From the NCBI GenBank assembly GCA_022606425.2, contig JAHDVF020000521.1, positions 310,001 to 374,000 of the forward strand: DNA of 64,000 bases, given 5' to 3'. Of this stretch, positions 1 to 12,084 are shown one piece after another; position 1 is the stretch's first letter; every line of letters starts with the position of its first letter. The notes beneath the pieces were generated by a model. The model had not been told where the DNA came from and searched no databases. It saw only the letters and a list, made by a program, of their open reading frames with translations. The position numbers were made by a program, and so were the translations under genes. Source of the DNA: Lepidostoma basale (taxonomy: Eukaryota > Arthropoda > Insecta > Trichoptera > Lepidostomatidae).

Positions 1-84
1 ATGAGTTATACAAAATTCGCAAAACATAGGGATTCCTGAAAACTCTACCAGTTCGGAGAATAAATCTCAACGTTTTCAGTGCAA

Positions 85-180
85 CTTCACATATCCAACA
101 ATGTTTGCAATATACGTAAGAGGAATAGCCATTAGAGCTGAACCTCTGTAAGTATGAAGATCTATGACAATCAAGTCCGG
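85..180 (+). mobile_element. Jockey-like 3' end (same family as 17 kb), degraded
   Basis: TAAGAGGAATAGCCATTAGA, GCTGAACCTCTGTAAGTATG and CAATCAAGTCC match the 3' UTR and tail at 17840-17910. Confidence 0.75.
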
Positions 181-2180
181 TTTTGTTTTCAAAAACTTTA
201 CGTATCTCAAGGCCTTCCGAGACATACTTTTTTCTTGAAATCCTTTAGGTATTTTGCAAACTAACGATCCTTTTTCCCGTTGTCCAATGACAACCACCTG
301 CTTGTTTAGAAAAGTCAGGGAATGGTGATAGAGTGGACAGCTACCGGCTCGGTATAGGCAAACCTGAATGATTTTTGAGCTATTTTAGGCATCTTAATTG
401 TTATTATACATACAAAACCAATCAATAAAATCAGCATCAAGAATCGCTCTGTGGTTAGGAGCGCCATTGTCACATTGTTCTATGGTTTGCTGAAGTGTCA
501 ACTGGGCCTACATAGAATGTAAATAAGAGTCTCCATCTGACATAACAGTCTGTCGCCTGACGTTTTATTTAGTAACCATTTGTATGCGCATCTTTATTTG
601 ACGATAATCACCTGGTGGAACGAGTCTTAGAGATGGACATGCCTGACCGCCGATTTCATTAACAGCTCTTCGTTGAAAATAGCTGTTGATATATTTACGG
701 TTCAATACTTGTACACGACCTGATCTCCTCTATTATTTAAGGATCGCGTAACGTCCATCTCAAATGAAGACTACTGGGGAAAAACAAGGAATGTCAGTAG
801 AAAGTTAATTTGAATAAATTGAGAATAAAGCTAATCAAAGTCTATATACTCGTATTTCTTAGCAATTAGCAATCGATTATCAGGCCATAGTCGATGACAC
901 AGATGATTTTTGAATATGAAAATTTTACTGTGGATATTTGCTGTACAAATGCCGCTAGATGGCATTATTACATTTATTTTGAATTTTAATTGACATTCCT
1001 TGTTTTTCCCCTGTAGTCTTCAAATTAGCTTAATCTATCACAATTATTCACCAAATATTTAAAATATGTAATTACATGCTTCCATTCATTCAAATGCATT
1101 GTCAACTTGTATTTACAACGTATATCTCTACAAACTTATATTTGGTTGTAGTAGGATTCAGCAGCACCTTCGACACCTGCTGTTAAGATAACCACAAAAC
1201 TTGACCTAGTCTCCGAGGCCTTCCAATGTGGATTTTCATTCGTTAAACAATTAGAAATACAGACACATTTGTGTTCTGGATATAATATGTAAATTAAACA
1301 AAGTATAAAACAGATTGCATAAATTTATGATAAATATAAAGCAATGCTAATTATGTGAAAAATGTAATAAATACCCTTGATACATCATTTTCTCTGTTTG
1401 TAGATTAGCACGGCAATTACTTGAATCTTGGGTGTTACCGTTTCGCTCTGTAGATTTCGGATTAGATTTCTAAACTCTGATCATTGCATCCTCTATTATT
1501 TAGCTACAGGGTTTTAGCTTCTTCTAAGAAACGTCTCCATTCTACCCTGTCTATTGCCGCCAACTCCTATTATTGGTTCCCCGGGGGCTAGACAGTCTAC
1601 CACACCATCTAACTATCACAGTCTCGACCTGCCGACAGTAATTGGGTCCAAACGACCTGTTAAACAACGCTCTTTTGGGGAGCTCCAAATCCCATGCGGT
1701 GCAAATGACCTAGCCAGTGTAATCTGTTATTTTTAATAAACTTGACTACGCTGGCGTCCTGGTACAGATCGTTGTGCTCCTATAAATGTCACATATTTGC
1801 ATAAGTCTTTACAAACAAACAACAATATAACTCGTTACTGAAGATGTTTTGTACAGTTTCTTAAGAGTACCGGTTCATTCTTTGCTGTCCATCCCTAACG
1901 AGCCTGCGCAGACAAAACAAGTTGTGATGTTATTCGAGAGGATTCTGGTCGTCAGTTTAGTCCATTATTCCTAATATTTACATAACTGGTTCATTCCTAG
2001 CAGATTCCGATACATCGGCCTGTCTGGGAGACATAGTGATTAGCTCAATGAAAGTGAGAATGCGTGCAGAAGAAAGGGAATTCCTTTTTTTTGTAATGAT
2101 GATATAATTGCGCAGACATATCAGCTCAAATATATCAAATAAGTGTTATTCAAAAGTTCTAGGTTTATATTTTGCTATTA
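181..2180. other. no gene recognised
   Basis: AT-rich with short non-conserved frames. ACATTCCTTGTTTTTCCCCT at 993 is the reverse of AGGGGAAAAACAAGGAATGT near 775-795, so 775-1020 is bounded by a short inverted repeat and may be a small MITE (CAGTAGTCTTCA / TGAAGACTACTG edges). Nothing else stands out. Confidence 0.5.
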
Positions 2181-2186
2181 TATAAT

Positions 2187-2546
2187 ATGAACAGACACTG
2201 TCAGAACCAAACATCTCTTAAAAACAGCAGAGATGAGAACATTGCGATCTATTGTGGGGAGAACCCTTAGAGATAGGATACCCAATGAAGAAATTCGCAA
2301 ATCCTGCAAAATTGAAGACATAGTGAGATGGAGTAGGCAGAGAAGACGATTCTGGAGGGACCACATCGAGTGAATGGATCCAGCAAGAATTCCTAAGATC
2401 GTGATGCACGAGACTCCAAAGGGCCTTCGACCACCAGGAAGACCAGCAAAGAGATGGAGAGAAGGCTGGTCGTCTTCATCACAGGAAGAAAGTTGATATC
2501 CTGCATAAACAGATCGCACGATCTACAATCAGAAGAAAAAGATAAT
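2187..2546 (+). mobile_element. RTE-like 3' end, family B (GAA-type tail), with target-site duplication
   Basis: Encodes the C-terminal domain: AEMRTLRSIVGRTLRDRIPN, RKSCKIEDIVRWSRQRRRFW, a stop, then RPPGRPAKRWREGWSSSSQ, ending in CAGAAGAAAAAG. The 11-bp ATAATATGAAC at 2182-2192 is repeated at 2542-2552, a clear target-site duplication that bounds a 5'-truncated insertion. Confidence 0.88.
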
Positions 2547-2607
2547 ATGAACGAATTTTGATTATGACATTTTAATATACGAGTATATGGGTATGTTAAT
2601 GCATATG

Positions 2608-2870
2608 GGTAGCAAGAATCACAGAACGCATGGATGAAGAAAGAAAGGATAAAAAAGTATACGTTAACGTAGTGATTGGAGTCGAGTCGTGGGAGACCGA
2701 GGAAACCTTGGCAGTATCAAATGAATTTAATCAATCAATCGACGCGCGTGTATGACTCGCTGTAAAAAAGTGGAGGAAACTCTAGAGGTGTGTCAGGATC
2801 AAGTAGTGTGGTGGTCCATTTTCTATGCCTACCCCTCCGGAGACACGGCGTAATGGTTTGTAGTCGTTGT
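2608..2870 (+). mobile_element. RTE-like 3' end, family A
   Basis: GTATACGTTAACGTAGTG, GGGAGACCGAGGAAACC and CCCCTCCGGAGACACGGCG mark the C-terminal region and 3' UTR of family A. The tail begins TAATGGTTTGTAGTCG, lacking the usual TTAG repeats. Confidence 0.75.
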
Positions 2871-4198
2871 AACTATCAGATGTTTATTTTTAGATATTTC
2901 ATTAATTTCAATCTATTTGATTTTAAATAGTTTATACAGCAAATTTTTTAACAAATTCTTATTCAGACCATGTGTTCATTTAAAAAAACGCAAGAATTTA
3001 ACCTAGTAGTGCACCTGTATGTGTTCAAGCAAACAATATAATGATTCGTATTACTCATTCTCAGCCTAAATCGATCTCTGTAAATAAAACGAATACAAAT
3101 CTCATAGCTTTAGGCAGAATATATAAATAAAGTAATAACAAAGTATTTAAGTACGATAACTTATAATTAATTAACGCCAGTTCATATTTACAAGATCTAG
3201 TTTGGATGTAATGGAGCTATGATTGAAAAAATGGCAAGTGGCGGTGGTTTTAGATTGGTCTGGCCCCACTCCCGATCCTTGGGGTACACCATTAATGACA
3301 TGTCAGAACCAGAAGCGAGACTCCCGTCCCAACCAGCATTTCCTTCCCATCACCCCCCTTCCCCCCTTTAAGGCTTCATTCTTATTCCGCGAGACGAATA
3401 AAATGATATGAAGGATAGCTGAGATTTGATAAGTATTTTGGCGTTTGAACTCTTTTGTAAATTATCTTAATTTTCCAAATGACAATATTCCTATTTGTTA
3501 TCTTAATTACATAATTGAAAGAAATGCTAGGAGAGAACATATACAAAATTTAAACAGATTTACACAATTTTCGAGCATAAAAATAGTTTTTAATTAACTG
3601 ACAAGCGTGAATTCATATCAATTATCCTGGTCGTGGTAAATGGACATAACTGTGAGATCCACAACTATAGACAAGGGGCTACATAGACTACATGATCACA
3701 AATATTTAATTTATGGTTGTTGGTTATTGAACCTATCCCTTCTAGGAGGTTGTAGGGGAGGTTATTACCGTTGAAATACGTCATGTAAGTAACTAAGTGA
3801 ACCATTTATGAAATAAAATAAATTTAAGAATTTTAATTTATCCAGGTATGGTGTTTTAAAAATGAAGAAAATAAAAACTATTTTAAAAGCAAATGCCGTT
3901 CGCTCCGCCTGCTTATATCCAGTAATTAATCATATAACAAATTTAGGGGGTGTTACTCGCACTATTTTGCAAACATTCTCCCCGAAATGAACGGACTCTA
4001 CCGAAACCATTTCTAAAACCGAATTGTGTGTCATCAGTGTTTTCTTCACCCTTTTTTATATTCTTCCGTGAATTATTTTAATGAAAATCTTTAGCAAATG
4101 TCTCATTAGGCTGATGGTGCGGTGATCACCGAAGATTCTGTATTTTTCCTTTTATGATATGGTAATGACATCTAATAACCAAGTTATTTTTATATATA
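2871..4198. other. no feature recognised
   Basis: AT-rich. A C-rich patch at 3250-3370 is the only compositional change. No conserved coding sequence. Confidence 0.5.
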
Positions 4199-4640
4199 AC
4201 TAGCCGACCCGGCGAACTTCGTACCGCCTCAGAATCAATAAATGTTGTGTTAACTTATTAGTTGTATTAAATTCAGTTATTTATTAAGTTAAAATGAATT
4301 CTCAAAATGAATTAAATTCAATTAATGTGCAAAAATCAAAATGAAAAGTATTTGAATTACATTGATATGAATGTAATTCACATGGCAGCAAGGGATTTGC
4401 TTTATTAATGCGAATCGAAATGATTTGCATAACAATGTTGCACTACTTTCCGTTAAACTATTATATTTGCTGGATGGGATGCACTTGGGTCGATTGTTTC
4501 CGATATTTAAATAGTTATTCTGCTATTCGGGACGGAGACAAATCCAACAAATCAAAGATCATCAAAATCGGCACAGCCGTTCTTGAGTTATAAATGGTGT
4601 AACTAACACGACTTTGTTTTTTGTATATATAACTTTTTTT
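4199..4640 (+). repeat. interspersed repeat of the 'CTAGCCGACCCGGCGAAC' type
   Basis: Starts CTAGCCGACCCGGCGAACTT and ends near ATCAAAATCGGCACAGCCGT, TCTTGAGTTATAAATGGTG, CTAACACGACTTTG. I recognise this head and tail from widespread insect interspersed repeats, but I cannot name its class with certainty (non-LTR 3' end or non-autonomous element). The flanks share TATATAACT (about 4194-4202 and 4625-4634), a possible target-site duplication. Confidence 0.6.
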
Positions 4641-5022
4641 TTTTCTTAATTTTTTAATAATTATCATTTTTTAAGATGCATTGCTTATAAATATTATAAT
4701 TATTGTCAGTAATAATATAAAAGTATTGGTGTACGATTTTCCTCTAGATTTATAAATAGTGTCGTGCACGATTGTCCATTGTCTGGATTTTTTACGTGAC
4801 CGACATTCAAAAGGTTTGATTGATTACTTATAATAGTGATTTTCCCATTTGCTTCGACTCCATTTAGAATACATTCATCATTCTATCATTACTACACACG
4901 CCGTCCAATCGTTCTATATTATTATTAGAACTATCAGGTAGGCCGGCCATGGAAGTGAAGCATGGAACTGGCAAAAGTGGCATGGAAATAATGAATGAAC
5001 ACAGAATGGTAAAGAACTAACT

Positions 5023-5695
5023 AATTAACTATCCGTCACGCCGTCTCTCCGAAGGGGTAGGCAGAAATAATGGACTCCCTTTCTGACATACTTCTCGATC
5101 CCTCGACATTCATACATAGTGTTATGCACTCACGTCAATTTTTCCGACTTCTCACGTGGCCAACATTCAGTCTCCTCTTCTTTCCCTTTGCCATTTCCCA
5201 TCATCTGGGGTCGGCCCTCCTCGTACGAAAACGCCAAACTTTTCTATTTTGGCTCATCTCTACTGTCAGGTTCTCGCGTTGGAGCTCCTTTTCCAAGTTG
5301 GCCTACCATGTTGCCATTGGGCGACCTCTTCTTCTTGATTTTGTGGGAATGCTGAGGGATTTTTGGACAATGTGCTCGCTGTCTCTTCGCATCACCGGAG
5401 TCGAGATTCTCTTAATTTTTCCGTTACTGGGGCAACCTTAAAGTGGCCGAAATTCAGTATTTGATTTATTTTGAAAGAAAGTATATGTAAGCGACGTAAA
5501 CGGAACTATTAATCAAGGAAGACAGAGGCAAATGTGGTACAATCAAATTAACGAAATCGACGTACGTGCAGGACACGATGTATGAATTTAGAGGAAGCGA
5601 GAGAAGTATGCCAGCACAGAACAATGTGGCGATCCATTATTTCTGCCTACCCCTTCGGTAAGACGCCGTGATTGTTAGTTAGTTAGTTAGCTAGT
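5023..5695. mobile_element. two head-to-head RTE-like 3' ends (family A) with another retroelement piece between
   Basis: 5023-5170 is a - strand family A tail (CTAACTAATTAACTATCCGT, GACGGCGT complement, then the CATTCATACATAG region). 5460-5695 is a + strand family A end (GTATATGTAAGCGACGTAAA, CCCCTTCGGTAAGACGCCG, TTAGTTAGTTAG tail). The segment 5171-5450 is a different reverse-oriented, GC-richer piece, probably from a related RTE lineage. A short + fragment with GAAGCATGGAACTGGCAAAA lies at 4945-5010. Confidence 0.65.
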
Positions 5696-5830
5696 TATCA
5701 GATATTATATATCCCTTGTACTCGTAAAACAGAATTGTGTTTTAATTAAATTTACAAATTAATTTGCGTGGATCTATAACATTTTTTGAAATATTCGTTT
5801 TGATGTTATTTTAAAATCTTATCTTAGGAA

Positions 5831-5840
5831 TGTGTGTGTG

Positions 5841-5886
<46 letters not shown>
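5831..5886. repeat. (TG)n microsatellite
   Basis: About 28 TG units with a single TGCG interruption. The antisense His-Thr-rich open frame here is an artefact of the repeat. Confidence 0.98.
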
Positions 5887-5887
<1 letters not shown>

Positions 5888-6254
5888 AGGTGGCGCTATG
5901 GAGATCCTTGGCCATTCAATATAAATGTAAACAACACGTGGATTAATTATTCCCCTTCTTACAATAACGTGTTTTCGGTGTAGGACAAACTCGGGTAATA
6001 TCGTGATAGTCAATCATACTTCCACAAAGGGCCTCCAAGTAGGCGTTAGTGGGAACGGCTAACTTCTCAACTAAATATTAATATATGAAAATACAGTATT
6101 ATAAACTAATTATTTTATACATTATGTTATAAGCAAATGAGCAAGAAGTCATTACAAAAAAAATATTTCCATTGTCAGTAGATATAAAAAATAACTATTT
6201 GTTTATTTTAAACAGTGCCGTTTTCGTAAACGCACATGTTGCCAGATTAAAATA

Positions 6255-6690
6255 ATATCTAATTCTTCTTCTTCGTCTTATTGTAGATCTTGCAATTTGC
6301 TTATTCAGGATATCCACTATCTTCCTGTGATGAAGACGACCAGCCTTCTCTCCATCTATTTGGTGGCCATCCTGATGGTCGACGGCCCTATGGAGTCTCG
6401 TGCATCACGATCTTAGGATTCCTCGATGGATCCATCCTCACGATGTGGTCCCTCCAGAATTGTCTTCTCTGCCTACTCCATCTCATTGTATCACCAACTT
6501 TGCAGGATTTGCGAATCTCTTTGTTGGGTATCCTAAGAGACGATAGGTTCTCTAGATATTTCTAAGTGATCTACCCACGAAAGGTCGCAATGTTTTAATT
6601 TCTGTTACTTTTAAGAGATGTTTGGTTCTGACAGTGTCTGTCTTGCTTCGATTCCATAAGTCATTATGGGCCTAATGCATGTTTTATAAA
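6255..6690 (-). mobile_element. RTE-like 3' end, family B
   Basis: Reverse copy of the element at 2.2 kb: starts with a TTCTTCTTCTTC tail complement, then encodes in reverse GRPPGWPPNRWREGWSSSSQ and the RQRRQFWRDHIVRMDPSR-type helix with stops. It extends to TAATGCATGTTTTATAAATT. Confidence 0.85.
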
Positions 6691-6899
6691 TTATTTAATA
6701 AAAATAATAAAATATATCTAGATCGTAAGGTCCAGATCTTGTTGTCCATAGAGAATTAAATATTTTTTTAAACTTAAAACACATTTTTATATAACATCCT
6801 CGAATACAGCTTTCTAAAATGTTGGTTAAATTTTTTGGATCAATATTATTGTACAGTTTGATTAAAAACATATCAGTTCATTAAAACGATTTTATGGGA

Positions 6900-7385
6900 G
6901 TATATCAAATCAAATCAAATCAAATCAGTTTATTTCATCAATAGACATTACAAAATTAATTTTTAAGGCATCTATTGAGAACAGGTAAAATAATATATTG
7001 TACATATTAGTATACTACCAGAAACGCATGAGAGATGGTTCGACATTAGGAAGACAGGATACTCTTCAGAATTAAGAGTATTTGCCTTCTGAACGTACTT
7101 TCACTTATATGAAAGACGTCGATCTCCGAGGAGACCACGTTCAGCATATTAATTGCTCTTCCCACCAGTGTCACCAGAGGCAGGTTGGTTCTGGCGGTCG
7201 GTAGGTAAAACAATCTGTGCTGTCGCTGTCGGAGATAACTATCAGGGACAAAAACCCGAACACTCCAGCACGGCCGAGTTCTCGAAATATCCCCAGAGTA
7301 ATCTAAACAAATGGGTTATGAGATGCCCATCTCTTCGAAGCTGAAGTGAGTTGGTCCCAAGCATTCCCAAAAGAAATGCCGTATA
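6900..7385 (-). mobile_element. CR1-like retrotransposon 3' end, family D
   Basis: The left edge is a repeated CAAAT tail (ATCAAATCAAATCAAATCAG) followed by TTTATTTCATCAATAG, the reverse of the 3' end shared with 52.8 kb. In reverse the body encodes the C-terminus RQHRLFYLPTARTNLPLVTL, ...SSEIDVFHISESTFRRQ-like residues typical of CR1-clade ORF2 ends. Confidence 0.8.
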
Positions 7386-7974
7386 TGCTTCATGAAAGTT
7401 ATATCTGTATTACAGATTGTTAAAATACTTAATTAACCATTATTGTTGAAAACATCACCGAATTATGCTACTTATCACAAAGTTACACCAGCTTACACTC
7501 TAGGAATTATAAACAGGCTGCGTTATATAAAGTAAATATATGTTACATAATTATTCTCTAGAAATATAGTTGGAGGTATTTCATTTAACAATAAAACGGA
7601 ATAAGATTCTTCCCATCTCTTCTGCGAGGATCGGGAGATGGAAGAAGGTGAGAAGGGCGAAGGGGCGCCCGAACCTGTTATTTGACAAAACATTCTTTAT
7701 TCGGCCTAAAGAAAAAACTAATTTCGCCTCTGGATCTTCGCAATAGCTCAGCCTTATTGACTACACACACATATACATATACATACCCCCTTACATCGCC
7801 AGTAAACTCATATACATGTACGATAATATTTCGGCACGATCAGATTGTATAATACAACAATGGCAATGCTAGGAATTGAAGAAATATGTTAATGTGCATT
7901 TTTTGCACATTGCAAAAGTAGTGTTAAATCAAGCATAGAGAAATTTAAAACTGCGAAATGAAAATAAACAGCAG

Positions 7975-8205
7975 ATATATGGCCGAGTGGTAAGGACTAT
8001 GACTGTCACACCAAAGTTCCCGGATTCGATTTCCGGCGAAGGCAGTGTGATTGTCATACTGTCTTTGGTCTAGTGCAGAATTCACGTGACAATAAAATGG
8101 CTATAGATTAGCTACCTATCACATGTCCCTTTACATTGATTTGGCCTTCGCTGTAATGATGTGAAGAGCGATTCAACAAAATAATAATATTATTACTATT
8201 AAAAT
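7975..8205 (+). mobile_element. tRNA-headed SINE
   Basis: The tRNA-like head has an A box (TGGCCGAGTGGTAAG) and a B box (GGATTCGATTTCC), the internal RNA polymerase III promoter layout. The body contains CACTGTCTTTGGTCTAG-type sequence and CACGTGACAATAAAATGGC. It ends near GTGAAGAGCGATTCAACAAA and an AAT repeat tail. The same body recurs at 17.96, 26.0, 28.5, 58.2 and 59.4 kb. Confidence 0.85.
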
Positions 8206-8345
8206 AAACTGTTTATTGTAACACCTGATGATGCCAAAATCGGTTGGCGAAAAAGCTGTCGCGACACTCTCGGTGAATAAAAAGAAATTGTGATATTACA
8301 ACAGTGTTATAAATTTTAACAGTAATAATGTTGAAGTTGAACAAT
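8205..8345 (+). repeat. short repeat with hammerhead-like core (family P)
   Basis: ACACCTGATGATGCC...TTGGCGAAAAAGCTGTCGCG at 8221-8263 is shared with 40780-40820, and both copies later contain ACAATGGACTATTTA. CTGATGA is followed by one U, a GCCAA/TTGGC hairpin and GAAA. It directly follows the SINE. Confidence 0.6.
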
Positions 8346-8399
8346 GGACTATTTAAAATAATAATAATTTATTAATACATCAATCATTTCAAATTCTGA

Positions 8400-9160
8400 C
8401 ATAAGTAAGAAATGTAGAGCGGAAGAGTGTATTATGAACCAAATTATGAAAGGATCACTGCTTTGGTTTGGACATATGGAACGCATGGATGAAAGAAGAA
8501 TGGTTAAGAAAGTATACGTTAACAGTGTGAATGGATTGCGGAGTCGTTGGAGACAGATCAAATTTTGGTAACACCAAATTAATCATATTTTAAAGGTCCA
8601 CTATGATAGAATCGGAAGAATCGACGTTCGTGTATGATTCGCTGTATGAATGTGGAGGAAGCAGGTGTGTCACGATCGAGTGGTTTGGCGGTCCATTCTC
8701 TGCCTACCCAACAACAACAACAACAAACCATCACGCCGTTTCCCCGCAGGAGTAGGCAGAGAGAATGGACCGCCACACTAGTCTATCCTGGCATACCTCT
8801 CTAGCTTTCTCCACATTCATACATCGAGTCATACACGCACGTCGATTCTTCTGGCATCTGACATGACCAACCTTTAATATTTGATTAATTTGGTCATGCC
8901 ATGTTTTCCTCGGTCTACCTCGACTCCTTACTCCACTTACATCGTTAACGTATACTTTTTTAACCATTATTTCTTCTACCATGCGCTCCATATGTCCGAA
9001 CCAACGCAGCGATCCTTTCATAATTTTGTTCATTATACCTTCTTTCGCTCTACATTCCTTCTTAATATCAGCATTTGAGATTCTGTCGTATACCTACGTC
9101 TACCACACATACGTCTTAGGGACCTCATCTCTACCGCATTTATTCTGCTTCCTTAAAGTG
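8400..9160. mobile_element. tail-to-tail pair of RTE-like 3' ends, family A (CAA/TTG tail subtype)
   Basis: 8400-8710 is a + strand copy (NQIMKGSLLWFGHMERMDER in frame pieces, ending CCATTCTCTGCCTACCC). 8727-9160 is a - strand copy whose open frame (9033-8731, 100 aa) reads SLRWFGHMERM, SRGRPRKTWHDQINQILKVG and SILSAYSCG. They meet at an ACAACAACAACAACAAACC tract, so the - copy has a TTG-repeat tail instead of TTAG. Confidence 0.85.
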
Positions 9161-9164
9161 TGAC

Positions 9165-9225
9165 AGTCCATTATTTATGCCTACCCCTTCCGGGGAAACG
9201 GCGTGATGGTTAGTTAGTTAGCTTT
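9165..9225 (+). mobile_element. RTE-like extreme 3' end, family A
   Basis: Only the 3' UTR is present: CAGTCCATTATTTATGCCTA, CCCCTTCCGGGGAAACGGCG, TGATGG and TTAGTTAGTTAG tail. Confidence 0.8.
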
Positions 9226-9529
9226 CAGTTTCTTAATAATAGACCAGTCCCTCGTGCCAGCTTTTGAATCATTGGTGCAGAATGTTGTACGTATTTAAGC
9301 AATCTTTGAAAAATGTTCCTTTTACTGGTGAATGGAATGGCTTTTGCCGCGTCCTTGTGTGAGTGTCGTTCCGCTATTGGCACGTATTCCATCTAATATG
9401 GTCTAACTATGGTGTAAAAAATGTAAGTAAAAGTTATTGGAACGTTCTCAGCTACAAACCAATTAGGGGGCTGATACTTACATGACCGCAATGCTTTACG
9501 TAAGATTTTGTTAAAAGTATTTAAATTTA

Positions 9530-9790
9530 CAATTAATATTCATTCCATAAGCCCAAAACATCTCATCGATATATTTTTTATTTTACTTATGATGCAATTA
9601 TCTGGCTTATATTTCTTCCTTCTTTTGGAGCCAGTTCCAAGCCTCACTTCCATACTTAAGGGCTGGCATACTATGTACTACCATCGAATCTTATAATCGA
9701 ATTAGAATGTCTTACCATCGAAGTTACCGAATTTATTTATCTGGGAAGCATGTTTACAAGAGATGGGTAAAAACATAATAAATGCGCTCT
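9530..9790 (-). mobile_element. RTE-like C-terminal fragment, family A
   Basis: The reverse strand encodes a degraded KYGSEAWNWLQKKEEI-like segment and, further right, VYLGSMFTRDG (9725-9770 in + orientation), so two pieces of the same domain lie in rearranged orientation. Many stops. Confidence 0.6.
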
Positions 9791-10194
9791 CAAAGTCATC
9801 ACTGCAAATAGATATTAACATTTATAGTTAAATCACCACTTTTAATATATTGTCAATCAACAGTTGATATTTTAAATTAATTTCTTTGTTTATTCATAGA
9901 ATCCGTAATACGTAACAAAACTTAATCTTTGAAGTAAAATTGAAAATTTATATAATTCTGAAATGATTATTCAAATAAAACATTGAGCCTTATAATTACT
10001 GGGAAATAAGCTAAAACACGTATAAATACTGTTGTTAAACTTTATTCACTCAGATTACACAAGCTCTCAATTATCAGTGGTTTTAGATAAATGAATAACA
10101 AATGTTTATGGGAGATGCCTATTGATGGCGATGAGGTTCGCAACCCATCACACCGCGTCTCCTGCTGGGCGAAAAGAAAAGGATGGAGTGCCGC

Positions 10195-10275
10195 ATCGGT
10201 TAAAGTGTGACGTCCATTCTTTCTGCCTACCCTTTCGGGGAGATGGCGTGATGGTCAGTTAGTTAGTTACTTGAT
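10195..10275 (+). mobile_element. RTE-like extreme 3' end, family A
   Basis: GTCCATTCTTTCTGCCTACC, TTTCGGGGAGATGGCGTGAT and a GTCAGTTAGTTAGTTAC tail. Confidence 0.8.
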
Positions 10276-10461
10276 ATAAAAATCTACATTACATAACTAA
10301 TACGAATGAATTGGTATTTTTTACCTAATCTAACCTAACCTAACGCGATTTTTTTGGTTATTGTATACAAAAAAAATATTATTGGTAATTTCACGGTTGA
10401 AATAAAATAAAATAAAAAATCATTTTAAAATTTATAATATATTACGTAAAAATCCACTAAT

Positions 10462-10571
10462 GTTTATGTCTTCGACCGGTTTCGCCAGCTCGTTGCCATC
10501 TTCTGGTGGAAGATTCTTTAGGTTCTCCAGAAGATGGCAGCGAGCTGTCGAAACCGGCCGAAGACACAAAC
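10462..10571. repeat. hairpin element with 45-bp arms (family H)
   Basis: The left arm starts GTTTATGTCTTCGACCGG; the right arm is its near-perfect reverse complement, ending CCGGCCGAAGACACAAAC, with about 20 bp between. Each arm contains CCAGAAGATGGCA...GAAACCGG. Single-arm relative at 14229-14275. Confidence 0.85.
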
Positions 10572-10599
10572 AGTAGTAGATTATAACTAAATATGCATT

Positions 10600-10775
10600 T
10601 TAAAAAGACACTTAGAGGACACCACCAGACTCCTCTATATTGCATTGCATAATCAGCCTCAAGGGACTCGTCTTGGAGAGCTGGGAATCTACCTCACAGG
10701 AGAAGCAATACTCATAGGTCTACAACCTACGACCACATAGGTCTACAACAAGGAAGAAGAAGAAGAAGAAGAATC
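10600..10775 (+). mobile_element. RTE-like 3' end, family B
   Basis: Contains CACCAGACTCCTCTATATTG, ATAATCAGCCTCAAGGGACT and a GAAGAAGAAGAAGAAG tail; the same sequence occurs in reverse at 11130-11545 and forward at 42.7 kb. The repeated CATAGGTCTACAAC near the end suggests local slippage. Confidence 0.8.
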
Positions 10776-10807
10776 TTGTTATTTATAAATTACGTTGATA
10801 ATAAACA

Positions 10808-11030
10808 ATACTGATGTACTTACTCAGATGGGCATCCAGAATACTCCAATGGTGGCCTCGGACAAGGGACCGAAGTGTCGGAAGGCCACCTAAAAGATGG
10901 ACTGGTGACATTGCCCGAATAGCTGGGACCACCTGGATGTGGAAGGAACACAGCAGGGGCGAGTGTAGAAAAATGGAAGAGGCATAGATCCAGCAGTGGA
11001 GAGAAGAAGGCTGAAAAAGATGCATTCATT
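10808..11030 (+). mobile_element. RTE-like 3' end, family F
   Basis: Reads RWPRTRDRSVGRPPKRWTGD IARIAGTTW in + frames, then ATCCAGCAGTGGAGAGAAGA. The GRPPKRW motif and 'tag-cagtgg' ending mark a separate RTE lineage, also at 19.6, 26.9, 43.5 and 45.3 kb. Confidence 0.75.
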
Positions 11031-11129
11031 GTCACGTATATTTGTAATGGAATCAACGTTAAAACATCGCGTTAAACACACTCATCCATTAATCCAATTT
11101 TATTAATTTTGAATCGCTGGTCTTGAATC

Positions 11130-11545
11130 TTCTTTTTCTTCTTCTTCCTTGTTGTAGACCTATGTGGTCTGTTCTCCAGAGGGTTGCTTCTCTTGTGAGG
11201 TAGATTCCCAGCTGTCCTTCCATCTTGTAGGAGGTCTTCCACGAGGACGCGTCCCATGAGGCTGATTATGCAATGCAATATAGAGGAGTCTGGTGGTGTC
11301 CATTCTTTGAACATGACCGTACCAGTCCGTTTTTCGCTGTCTGCTCCATCTTATAATATCCTCAACCTCACATATCTCTCTTATTCCGGTGTTCCTCACG
11401 CGATCTCTCAGTGTCTTGTCTGCTATCGTCCTCGGTGTCTTCATCTCGGAAGTCCTCAAAACTTGTTTGGTCCTTACTGTGTCTGCCCTTGCTTCGACGC
11501 CATATGTTATTATTGGTCTTACGCATGCTTTATAGATTCGTCAAT
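11130..11545 (-). mobile_element. RTE-like 3' end, family B
   Basis: The - strand open frame (11459-11160) reads MRTSEMKTPRTIADKTLRDR, CEVEDIIRWSRQRKTDWYGH and TRPRGRPPTRWKDSWESTSQ, one of the best-preserved C-terminal domains of family B. The tail TTCTTCTTCTTCC is on the left. Confidence 0.88.
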
Positions 11546-12084
11546 TATCAATTATCAAAAAATTCATCAACTTTATTTTAACTGTAATAAGCGCAATAGC
11601 GTGTCGAAAGTGGAAAAAAAACATGGTTTAATTCATGAAAAATTGGTCAATTCTAAGTCGGTATATGGCTGTCTGTAATCCACTCTAAGTCAGTTTGGTA
11701 TCTGAACTCTCTTAAATCCTAGATCGCAGGTTCCTAACCGTTTCTAGACTATGACCCGTTTACAAGAAAAATATTCCAACCCCCTTTCCTACCAGAACAC
11801 TTATACGAAATATTAGAATATTGTTGCACATTGTCTATATTACGAGTATACCATATATACCTATCATAACATTATTGATTGCGCGATCGCGTCTGTACTT
11901 ACTAACTTGTAAAGATTTGTCGCAGACAATACCAAATCAAATTATGTATACGAATGACTAATGCCAATTTAAAAAAAAATCTAAGTTTTTTTACGCGATA
12001 ACAATAGGCGGATTTTTTTTATTTACAATGGATAAATAGATTAAATGTTTATTCATGCATGAAAACAGTATTTTATTATTAATG

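Noticed and set aside
5070..5441. 123-aa + strand open frame
   Set aside because: It runs antisense to reverse-oriented retroelement ends and has no domain.
5819..6013. His/Thr-rich open frame
   Set aside because: A translation of the (TG)n microsatellite.
10783..11081. Three overlapping antisense frames
   Set aside because: The sense strand is a family F retroelement end with GRPPKRW; these are shadows.
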